Part shown: in pieces, positions 1 to 7,525 of the stretch
How the letters are laid out: every line of letters starts with the position of its first letter
How positions within the stretch are numbered: position 1 is the first letter of the stretch
NCBI GenBank assembly: GCA_030849075.1
Contig: JASAOO010002980.1
Location: forward strand, 1 to 15,837
From: Zelonia costaricensis
Taxonomy: Eukaryota; Euglenozoa; Kinetoplastea; Trypanosomatida; Trypanosomatidae
DNA: 15,837 nucleotides
Direction: 5' to 3'
Translations under genes and position numbers: made by a program
Notes under the pieces: model-generated
Told to the model about the DNA's origin: nothing
Databases searched by the model: none
Seen by the model: only the letters and a program-made list of their open reading frames with translations

Positions 1-18
1 GCAACAGGGAGAAGAGGG

Positions 19-83
19 CTTGAGGCAGCGGAGGGGCGGGCGATGACGTGCGCGAGTGGAGGGGGGAGGGGGAGGGGGAGGGC
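19..83 (-). promoter_or_regulatory. Candidate trans-splice acceptor region of the gene beyond the left edge
   Basis: On the sense strand, 61-83 is a nearly pure C-rich pyrimidine tract made of short T-separated C runs. It is followed by an AG at 20-19. The sense strand from 99 to 1 has no ATG, matching the leaders of the other genes here. In trypanosomatids a pyrimidine tract followed by AG directs spliced-leader addition. The same bases on the plus strand form four G runs that could fold as a G-quadruplex in DNA. The assignment is inference, because the downstream gene is not in the window. Confidence 0.35.
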
Positions 84-244
84 ACAGGCGCCGGTAGTGC
101 ATGATGCTCGACGACTTCATTCCTCCCTTCCTTCCCCTAGCCCCCCCCCACCATCCTCCTCCCGCTTTCCCCATCGCTCCGTACTGACACCGTGAGCGCG
201 CACACAAGGAGGTCGTGCTCGAGGTAGAAGCAAGAGAAATTGAA

Positions 245-258
245 ACACACACACACAC
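245..258. repeat. (AC)7 microsatellite
   Basis: A perfect dinucleotide run in the kinase 3' flank. A second CA run of similar length lies at 604-617. On the sense RNA both read as GU repeats, which are common in Leishmania 3' UTRs and spacers. Confidence 0.9.
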
Positions 259-457
259 GCAAAGAGGACAAATGCAAACAAGCAATGGGAGAAGAACACG
301 AAAGCGAAGCAAGAGAGAATCGCCAACACCTCGCACCGACACGGAGGGGGGGAAGAGAAGTTCAAACACAAACATACACACATATATACTCAAACAGAGA
401 GAATGGTGCACGTCAAGTGTGAAACTGGCGCGCGGAAACTCCAATAGCATACATACG

Positions 458-493
458 CAGCAGCAGCAGCAGCGGCGGCGGCGGCGGCGGCAG
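458..493. repeat. CAG/CGG trinucleotide microsatellite
   Basis: Five CAG units are followed directly by seven CGG units and a final CAG on the plus strand. The tract lies in the non-coding 3' flank of the kinase gene. On the sense RNA it reads as CCG and CTG repeats. It is probably length-polymorphic between strains. Confidence 0.9.
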
Positions 494-920
494 CAAACAA
501 AGAACTTTCGTGAGAGCAAGACAAAAGCACAATCTGCGGGCAGCGCAGCTCAGGCGAGATGATTCACTTCCCTCATCGAGCAGCACCATCAGCACACGAA
601 GAGCACACACACACACAGTCTCAGGCACCTTGCACGGCGCCGTCAACGTGGAGTGGGCCGAGGGCACAACAAAGAAGCCTAAGAAAGAAGGAACCAACGG
701 AAGAGCAAGCGGAGCAGCAGCATCAGCAGAGGCGACGCGCAACACGTGCCGGCGCACGTGCACGCGCGCCTACACAACTCGGAGAGACACAAAAATAGAA
801 ACCGCAGTGAGGTCGATGTCATCACAACAAGCAAGAAAGAAAAGATCAAAGACAGGAACGTGAGCCGCTGCAGCCGACTCGGTTCGGGGGGGGGGGACTT
901 CACCGGCACGGGTAGGCGGC

Positions 921-3900
921 TCAGTTGTTCCGCCGGAGCCGCTGCTTGTCGTCTGTCGACGGCTGAAGCTCTCCGTTCTGCCGTAGCTGCTTGTTGCGAG
1001 GCGAGATGACGTTGTTGCCGCCACTCATGCGCTGCTCCACCGGCGACGGCGACATCGGCTTCGTCGGGTGCCGCTTCGACTCGGGCGAGTCGGTCACTAG
1101 GCCCGAATCCAGCGAGTCCCTGTTGTTCCGGTGCTCGTGCGTGGCGGACCTCACCGCACCCGCGTCGGTGGCCGAGCCGCCAGGCACGAACTTGACACGC
1201 TTGCGGCGCCCTTTGCCGTTGGCGTGCTCCGCCGGCACCTCCTGCACCGAGACGAGCGGCGTTACGCCATCGGACCGGGACACCGAGGTGCCACCGGAGC
1301 GGCGGCGCGACTGCCGCGGCGGCGGCTTGGGTCGCGGTGACTCGCCCTCGCTCAACGGTGTCTCCACGACGCTGGCCGAGTCGACGCACACGCCGTCGTT
1401 GCTCTCGTGCCCCGGCGTGACGTCGCTCATGGACGAGTCCCAGCAGGAGAAGTAGCCGGCTTCGTCCACGCTCGCGCCATCGCCCTCGCACGGCTCCTCC
1501 TCGCTGCGGCGGCGCAGCGCCTGCAGCGGCGCCGTGTCGCGGCGCGCTCCGTCGTGGGAGGGCCCACGCAGGGGCACCCCCACGGCGCTGCCCCGCGCTC
1601 GCGTGCTCGGCGACGCCGACGACGGAGAAGTCGGCGGGGCGGGAGCCGCGACGACCGCCAAGCCCGAGGCGGAGGCACCCGCTGTGGCTGCGGCGGCTGC
1701 TGCTCCGCCGGCGGCGCCCGTGGCCGCGCGATCGGCCGTGTCCGACGCCGCGGGGATGCCCTGTCGCGTCACGCCGGGCGGCAGCGAGTCCGCCATGCCG
1801 TTCCCGGCGCGGGTGAGCAGGCGCGTCCCGGGCGTGACGAGCCCGCCGCTCCCACTGGGCCGCGCCGTGACGGGGACGGCGCTGCCACCTCCCGTGCCGC
1901 TGCCACCGCCCTCCACATGCGACGGCTTGGGGAAGCGCGACGAGTTGGTTAAGAGACTGCTGGTGACGGGGCTGACCACCAAGGAGCTCGGCGTCCCGGC
2001 GGCGGCGCGGTGGTTGGCGTTGCCCTTGTCGCTCGCGCGACTCGTCAAGGCGGGCGAGACAAACGATGGCGTCTGGTTGCCGTTCATCGACACCTGCTGC
2101 GTGACGGGTGATGTCGGCTGCGTGGCCGACTTGTGCTTCAGCCGCACCGGCGAGAGCGGCTGCAGCTCAGCCGCCGCACGCGCCTCGGGGTCGCCGCCCT
2201 GCTGCGCCTTCGCGCGCCGGCCAAAGGTCAGCATGCCTTGCCCAGAGGCCCCGAGCGACACGGACGATGTGCCGGAGATCGTGAAAGTGTTGGAAGACTG
2301 GCTGTCCCCCGGCATGGCGTGCAGGCGCGACCGGTCGAACACGGCGTCCCGCACCACGCTGCCAGTCACTGACGTGGGCGAGAGCTGGTCGTGCGACGCC
2401 TCCGTGGTGGTGGTGGAGGTGGAGAGGAAGACGGTGGGGCCGGTGGAGGTGCGGCGGGAGCCGGCGACGGGGAGCCCAGAGCGGAGGGTCGGGGAAAGGC
2501 CGGCCGGCAGCTCGCGCCCCGACGCCGGCCGCGACGCCACGCCGGTGCGCAGGGAGCGGCGCACGCCGGCAGACGAGAGCAGCTCCGCGTACCGCCCGCT
2601 CGGGGGACGGCGGCTGCGGTTCGACTCGCCCGGGCTCTGGACCGGCCGTCCGCCGCCGGCTTGGGTGTGGCTGTGGGCATGTACATGGCTGTGGGAGTGC
2701 GAGTGGGTGAATGAGCGGAAGAGGGGGTGCAGCAGGACCTCCTCCAGCGGCAACCGCTGCTGCGGCTCCCGCACGAGCAGCCTCGAGCAGAGCTCCACCC
2801 ACTGGTCGTACATATCCTCCGACATACCCACCCGCTGCGGCACCTCGGCCAGGGACGGGAACGAGAGCGGCGCGTTCAGGATCTCCTCAAAGGTGTCGCT
2901 GATGGTGGCGGCGGCAAAGGGCAGGCGGCCGAAGACGACGGCGTAGACGACGACACCGAAGGACCACGTGTCGGAGTCGTAGCTGCACACACTGTTCATG
3001 ATCAGCTCCGGCGCGGCGAAGGCCGGCGTGCCGATGCCGGAGCGATTCCCGTTCAGCTTCCCCTCCCCGTCCACGCCGTCGGACAGGAACATGGAGGAGT
3101 CGGGCGGGAAGGAGGTGTCGCCCATGACCTGCGACATGTTGCCGTAGTGCCCCTGCCCCACTGAGCAGGAAGACCGCTCCGCCATGCTCAGCGTAGCCCA
3201 GCTGTCCCCCACTCCGCGCGACGCCTTCCACCGGTTGTGTGGCACGGCAACGCTGGTGTTGAGACCCTCGCTGGCGGCGTTGCTGAGGGACATGTGCGGC
3301 GGCGGCAGCGTCTTCTTTTCCTTTGGGATGAGGATGCTCTCGCCGAAGTCGGTGAGCAGCACCGTGTCGGCCTCCGTCAGGAGAATGTTGTCTGGCTTCA
3401 CGTCGTTGTGCACGATGCGCTGGCGGTGCACGTACACGAGGGCCTCGGCGAGCTGCCGCAGCAGGCGCGTGCAGCGCGAGAAGGGTCGCAGAACATCGCA
3501 CGGGGCGCACCCAAACGTTGTGTCGAACCCCTGCACCACCGTGAGCGGGCCCTTCTCGGCGTAGGTCATGACGAGATGCACCGTGTCCTCCTCCTCGTCG
3601 TCGATCACCTCCTTCAGCTGCACCACGTGCGCGTGGTTGCGCACCCGCCGCATGATGCGGATCTCCCGCTCCACCGGCGACAGCTCCACCGAGTCCTTGG
3701 ACGAGTCGCCTGGCTTTGCGGTACTCAAGGTGCCAGCGGCGGCCGCGCTGCCTTCGCCGCTCTCCCCGTTGAGCTGCTTCGAGCCGCCAGCCGCGCGCGA
3801 CGCAGAGCGAGTCGGTGACGGCGCCATCGTGTTGATGCGTCCACCGGTGTGCGGCGGCGACATCGTGCGGCCGCGCATCTGGGCCTCACCGCCTTCGTTC

Positions 3901-5870
3901 ATGGAGGCTGAGACAGACGACGTGACGCTTTCCACGAACGGGATGACGACGTCACTGGGATGGCTCAGCGCCGCCACATGCAGCAGCGACTCCAGCGCCG
4001 CCTCGTGCAGGCTGACGTCCATGCTCTCGTGCAGGTCGCCGCGGCGCCGCGGTGGGGACGGGTGTAGACTACCGTTGGCACCCCCACTCATGGACAGCGG
4101 CCACGGCTGCGCATGATTGTGCGACATGCTACCCGGGGTGACGAGGGTGGGGACGACCGCGGACTCGAGCGGCACGCCCTCCGACAGCGAGCCGACATGG
4201 TTCAGCGCACCGCTGTCCGAGCGGCTCATCGCCGCAAGAGGGAAGCGGCGGCCAGTTGCCTTGCGCACCCGCCGTGGCACCGTCTTGATGGCGAACGTCT
4301 TGCAGTGGTGCCGGTCCACTGCGAGGTAGACGCGGCCCGTTGCACCGACGCCGATGAGTCGCGTCACGTAGTAGTTGTTCAGCACTTCGATGCAGGCCAC
4401 GCTGCTGCTGCCGCTGCTCACACTCGTGCGGCGGCGGCGCTCATAGACGTCGAGGGCACGCGCACCGGCCGCAGACGGGACGACGCCGCTGGCGAGTGGA
4501 GGCAACTGACCCGACCCGCGCGGTCTCTTCGTCGAGGACAGCGTCCTGACCTTCTTGATGTCCTGGACCTCGGGGATCTCGTCGTCGTCTGTCGGCTCAC
4601 TCGACTCGATGCTCTGCCTGCTGAGGCTGGACTCGGACGAGCTCGAGTCGGCCGTGGACGAGGACACGCTGTTGGGGTCCGAGTCCGTGTCGGACGGGGT
4701 CGTGGAGGTCGTTGTCGACGACGCGGACACCTCATCGTAGGGCAGCACCTTCACCATGGACAGCCGGCGCCGGTCCAGCGCGGTGCCCTGCTCCTGCACC
4801 GCCGCGTACATGTCGCCGAGCAGGTCGAAGAGCTCGCGAAACCGCGTCAGCAACCCGTCCAGGGCGACGGCGCGGTCCACCTCGCTTCCGTCCGCGTAAA
4901 GGATGCGGTGCCGCGCTTGTTCGAGGTAGCGGTGAAAGGTGGCCGTCACATCTGACGGCGGCGGCGACGGCGAGACGTTCGAAGACGCCAGCGCCGACCC
5001 GAGCGAGGTCCCCTCTTGACCGCCGCGCATCAGCACGCTGGGCCGCTGCAGCCGCGCGGTGGGCGCCGTCGAGGGCCGCTCGCTGTCCTCGGCGGCATCC
5101 TCGCTGTCCCGCTCCGGCGTGCCGGTTTCGTTGCCGCGCCACCGCGTCGTCTCCGACGGCCCGCTCGTACGGCTGGCGTTGGGGGAGCCGTGCGTCAGGG
5201 ACGCGTCGAAGGGCCTCGCGCTAAGGCTCCCGCTCGCCCGGGAGTGCCCGACGCCCGGCGTGTCCGAGTAGCGGGGAGGGGATTGGGATTGCTGCAACCG
5301 CGCCGGCGGCGGCGGCGTCGCGCTGTCGCCGCTGCGTACGCCGTCACTGACGGACTTGGGCGTCGGTTGCGGTGACGCGCGCGGGCTGGTGAAGCCGGGT
5401 AGCCGCACCGCGAAGTCGTGGAAGCCGCTCAGCCCCGTCAGCAGCGCGACGCGCTCGGCAGAGGGCACGAGATGCATGCCGTTGCTGGGTGGCAGAGAGG
5501 TTGTGGCGATGGCAACGTGCTCGCCAACGGGCGAGTTCGCGCCTGAGATGACGCCTGCGGTCCCGCCCGGGATCGCCGTCGGCGATCGCACGCGGCCGTG
5601 GTCGAGGGTGTGCAGTGCGTGCTGCCGGTGCACGGCGTTTGGGGACATGTTCCAGGGCGCCATGGGCGAGCTGGTCGGCGTCTCACGGCGGCCCACGCCG
5701 GGCCCGGAGAGGGACGTGGAGGCGGGGCGGGGCTGCTGCCATCCCAGCGGCGACAGCTGGCCGGAGTTGCGCATGAGCGCCCCGCTGCCGGCTGCGGCCA
5801 TGTTGTTCTCCATCGGAGTGGGGCTGCCCGTCTTGAGTCGCCCCGCCATGACGGGGTGGGGGCTGCTCAT
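921..5870 (-). CDS. Large CAMKK-like serine/threonine protein kinase with an HND catalytic loop
   Basis: A 1649-residue protein with a split but complete kinase domain at about residues 500-1050. It shows a glycine loop (IGVGATGRV, from I506), ATP-binding FAIK (K529), alphaC glutamate (E736 in VEREI), catalytic IVHNDVKPDN (D823), DFG (D841-G843) and GTPAFAAPE (E955). The GTPAF-APE motif and the KEVIDDEEED-then-GPL segment resemble the CaMKK/LKB1-activating family of upstream kinases. HND replaces the usual HRD, so it is a non-RD kinase. About 190 residues are inserted between beta3 and alphaC, where CaMKKs have only a short Arg/Pro-rich insert. The activation segment is about 115 residues. 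A His-Ser tract (1054-1070) follows the domain. The N- and C-terminal parts are Ser/Pro/Gly-rich and probably disordered, apart from a helical-looking segment at 308-382. ATG 5870 is the first sense ATG for 1.5 kb upstream; an alternative ATG lies at residue 8. Substrate and partners cannot be read from the sequence. Confidence 0.9.
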   Translation of the reverse strand: MSSPHPVMAGRLKTGSPTPMENNMAAAGSGALMRNSGQLSPLGWQQPRPASTSLSGPGVGRRETPTSSPMAPWNMSPNAVHRQHALHTLDHGRVRSPTAIPGGTAGVISGANSPVGEHVAIATTSLPPSNGMHLVPSAERVALLTGLSGFHDFAVRLPGFTSPRASPQPTPKSVSDGVRSGDSATPPPPARLQQSQSPPRYSDTPGVGHSRASGSLSARPFDASLTHGSPNASRTSGPSETTRWRGNETGTPERDSEDAAEDSERPSTAPTARLQRPSVLMRGGQEGTSLGSALASSNVSPSPPPSDVTATFHRYLEQARHRILYADGSEVDRAVALDGLLTRFRELFDLLGDMYAAVQEQGTALDRRRLSMVKVLPYDEVSASSTTTSTTPSDTDSDPNSVSSSTADSSSSESSLSRQSIESSEPTDDDEIPEVQDIKKVRTLSSTKRPRGSGQLPPLASGVVPSAAGARALDVYERRRRTSVSSGSSSVACIEVLNNYYVTRLIGVGATGRVYLAVDRHHCKTFAIKTVPRRVRKATGRRFPLAAMSRSDSGALNHVGSLSEGVPLESAVVPTLVTPGSMSHNHAQPWPLSMSGGANGSLHPSPPRRRGDLHESMDVSLHEAALESLLHVAALSHPSDVVIPFVESVTSSVSASMNEGGEAQMRGRTMSPPHTGGRINTMAPSPTRSASRAAGGSKQLNGESGEGSAAAAGTLSTAKPGDSSKDSVELSPVEREIRIMRRVRNHAHVVQLKEVIDDEEEDTVHLVMTYAEKGPLTVVQGFDTTFGCAPCDVLRPFSRCTRLLRQLAEALVYVHRQRIVHNDVKPDNILLTEADTVLLTDFGESILIPKEKKTLPPPHMSLSNAASEGLNTSVAVPHNRWKASRGVGDSWATLSMAERSSCSVGQGHYGNMSQVMGDTSFPPDSSMFLSDGVDGEGKLNGNRSGIGTPAFAAPELIMNSVCSYDSDTWSFGVVVYAVVFGRLPFAAATISDTFEEILNAPLSFPSLAEVPQRVGMSEDMYDQWVELCSRLLVREPQQRLPLEEVLLHPLFRSFTHSHSHSHVHAHSHTQAGGGRPVQSPGESNRSRRPPSGRYAELLSSAGVRRSLRTGVASRPASGRELPAGLSPTLRSGLPVAGSRRTSTGPTVFLSTSTTTTEASHDQLSPTSVTGSVVRDAVFDRSRLHAMPGDSQSSNTFTISGTSSVSLGASGQGMLTFGRRAKAQQGGDPEARAAAELQPLSPVRLKHKSATQPTSPVTQQVSMNGNQTPSFVSPALTSRASDKGNANHRAAAGTPSSLVVSPVTSSLLTNSSRFPKPSHVEGGGSGTGGGSAVPVTARPSGSGGLVTPGTRLLTRAGNGMADSLPPGVTRQGIPAASDTADRAATGAAGGAAAAAATAGASASGLAVVAAPAPPTSPSSASPSTRARGSAVGVPLRGPSHDGARRDTAPLQALRRRSEEEPCEGDGASVDEAGYFSCWDSSMSDVTPGHESNDGVCVDSASVVETPLSEGESPRPKPPPRQSRRRSGGTSVSRSDGVTPLVSVQEVPAEHANGKGRRKRVKFVPGGSATDAGAVRSATHEHRNNRDSLDSGLVTDSPESKRHPTKPMSPSPVEQRMSGGNNVISPRNKQLRQNGELQPSTDDKQRLRRNN

Positions 5871-6031
5871 CAGTGGCGGACGTGGTGAAACAAGCGAGGC
5901 GAGGGAGGGACGGAGCTCACCAAAAGGCCGCCCACGCGTTCACGCTGACGCCCTACCGCTTTGTGTACGCGTGCCGCGGCTTGAGTGGGGAGAAGCGGAA
6001 CAACACGTGCGTGCCTGTATGTGTCTGTGTC

Positions 6032-6047
6032 TGTGTGTGTGTGTGTG
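6032..6047. repeat. (TG)8 microsatellite in the kinase leader
   Basis: A perfect TG run on the plus strand, reading as CA repeats in the sense RNA. It lies between the nearest candidate acceptor (6156) and the kinase ATG, so it would be part of the 5' UTR if that acceptor is used. Confidence 0.85.
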
Positions 6048-6155
6048 CCAGTTGTTTGGGGAGGGTGCAATAGCAAGACAGGTGGAGAAGGAAAAGGCTA
6101 TGTACAAGGAGTGATCGGCGCGCCGCCCACCACGCACGGATCTGTGGGGTACCCC

Positions 6156-6190
6156 CTGTGAGTGGGTATAAAGGAGCCGGAAGAGGAGGA
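6156..6190 (-). promoter_or_regulatory. Proximal candidate trans-splice acceptor for the kinase mRNA
   Basis: On the sense strand the complement of 6171-6193 is a T/C-rich tract containing CTCCTCCTCTTCC. The next AG is at 6157-6156, in the context CTCACAG. Use of this site would give a 5' UTR of about 285 nt in which the first ATG is the kinase start. A rival lies further upstream: a T11-containing tract (complement of 6330-6346) followed by an AG at 6298-6297. In this system several acceptors are often used, and I cannot rank them. Confidence 0.4.
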
Positions 6191-6643
6191 GAAATAACAA
6201 GAAGCAAACGCGGAGAAGGTAAGGTAACACAGGGGCGACGACGGGAAGGTGGGGAAGAGGCGGAGTAGCACGGAGCGGCACCCCGGGACGTCCGCACTGT
6301 GCGCGACGTCACACGCACCGGCGCCACCAGGAAAAAAAAAAAGAAAACGCAAAAAGCAAAAAGCAAAGACAGGAGGAGTTCGAGGAAGGGCTGCTGCAGC
6401 CACTCGTCCTTGGAGTGGGTGTGTATGATCGTGATGCAGCAAGGGGGAAGCGCAGAAGAGAGAGAGAGAGGAAGCCGGCGGGTTAGAGGAAGCGGGAGAT
6501 GACGCTCAAGAGCTGAGGCGGTGCGACGTTTGCAGCAGCCTGCCGAAGGAGGGGGGGTCTACACGCCTTCTTCTCTTCTCTCTCCTGCCTACTCTGCAAG
6601 CGTGCGTGTCTGAGTGGAGGGAGGGGGGGAGGCGTGTGACGTG

Positions 6644-6740
6644 GATGAGCTGGTGATGAGCTGGTGATGAGAGGAGGAGGAGGAGGAAGGCGGGGGGGGG
6701 GGGGGGGTTAGCAGGGGAGAAGGAGAGAAGGAGGGCGAGT
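6644..6740 (-). promoter_or_regulatory. Distal polypyrimidine tract with duplicated AG acceptor
   Basis: The longest pyrimidine tract in the window lies on the sense strand opposite about 6672-6740; it is CT-rich with a C16 run. It is followed by two copies of an 11-bp unit (plus-strand GATGAGCTGGT at 6644-6654 and 6655-6665, then a partial copy). Each unit supplies a CACCAG or CCAG acceptor, with AGs at 6662-6661 and 6651-6650. Use of these sites would give a kinase 5' UTR of about 780-790 nt. The placement is seen in the sequence; actual use is inference. Confidence 0.35.
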
Positions 6741-7525
6741 GACCGCAGTGTGTGCGTGTGCGTATGTGTGCCACCAGCCAAGGAGGAGCGGCAAGAGCAG
6801 CCCAGTGCCAGTCAAACGAGAAGGGAGGAACTTATGAGAAGGAGCTAGCTTCCGCTGCCTGTAGTGTGTGAAAGCGCAAAGTCGTTGTGGCCACTCGTGG
6901 AAGTGTTTGCGGTCGCTCTTGTCGTGGTTTTATATGGCGCGTAGAGGGGAAAGGCGAGGGAGCGGGGACGGGGGGGAGTGAGGTGAGGGCAAGGGTGGTG
7001 GGCCTCACGTGCTCTTTCGCAGTCCGCCGTCGATGTGTCAGGGAGAGAAGGAGGGGGGAGGGGCAGGAGCACGAGAGACTGGGGAGGAGAAGACACAGCA
7101 GGTCCTGCAGGCGCAGCTGAAAGAAGCAGCAGTCCTCCGTTTCTCGCTTTACGGAGGGTGGGGTAGGGGCGCAGAAGATGTGTGCACGCCGTGCCGAGGA
7201 GCGTAGACAAGAACCGCGTCGAGAGTGCAAGGTTCGCCTGCTATAGATTCTTTGGTGCGACCTGCCTTCGCGGTGACCGGAGCAGCAGCAACGGCGGCAG
7301 GCCCGGGGCGGGGCGAAGGGAGCTGTGACACAATTCGAGGAGACACAAGCGGAAAGCGGATTGCGTGGATTTGTAGGCCAAGCGGGTGAGGCGCCACTAA
7401 ACGTGGGTGTGGTGTGGAGTACAGGCAGCATTGGAGCACATCGCGGAAGGCGGAGGAGGGAAGGGAAGGAGCAGCGCGCGTACTTCCGCGCCCGCCTCTT
7501 TTCCATCCCTCCCTGCACCCGCTTC

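Larger units (their letters stand above)
1..920 (-). other. 3' flank of the kinase gene and spacer towards the next gene
   Basis: No convincing gene is visible on either strand; open frames here are low-complexity and shadow-like. On the sense (minus) strand this begins with the kinase 3' UTR. It holds CA/TG microsatellites, a CAG/CGG run, a G run near 887-896 and several pyrimidine tracts, for example the complement of 671-690, which ends in an AG at 680-679. Sense-strand ATGs are frequent between about 100 and 850, as expected of 3' UTR or spacer. None occurs from 1 to 99, so the 5' leader of the next gene may begin near the left edge. Confidence 0.7.
5871..7525 (-). other. Spacer and long 5' leader region upstream of the kinase gene
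   Basis: This 1655-nt gap holds the 3' UTR of the C2 protein gene (from 7525 downwards) and the acceptor and leader region of the kinase. It contains many sense-strand pyrimidine tracts, a 16-base G run on the plus strand (6692-6707), a T11 tract on the sense strand (complement of 6332-6342), TG repeats and an 11-bp tandem repeat. From 5871 to 7428 the sense strand has no ATG. A sense frame of about 220 codons at 6832-7506 is Ser/Leu/Pro/Arg-rich, resembles nothing I recognise, and is not called. Confidence 0.75.

Noticed and set aside
215..863. Several overlapping small frames on both strands in the left flank
   Set aside because: All are translations of CA, CAG/CGG and purine-rich repeats without domain or conserved-looking segments, and they overlap each other in several frames.
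1534..2946. A plus-strand open frame of 470 codons antisense to the kinase
   Set aside because: It overlaps the kinase C-terminal half, is low-complexity, and runs against the direction of every supported gene.
6832..7506. A minus-strand frame of about 224 codons just after the coiled-coil/C2 gene
   Set aside because: Its Ser/Leu/Pro/Arg/Cys-rich composition comes from pyrimidine-rich spacer. It has no domain, and it would leave only about 20 nt to the upstream stop codon, with no room for an acceptor.
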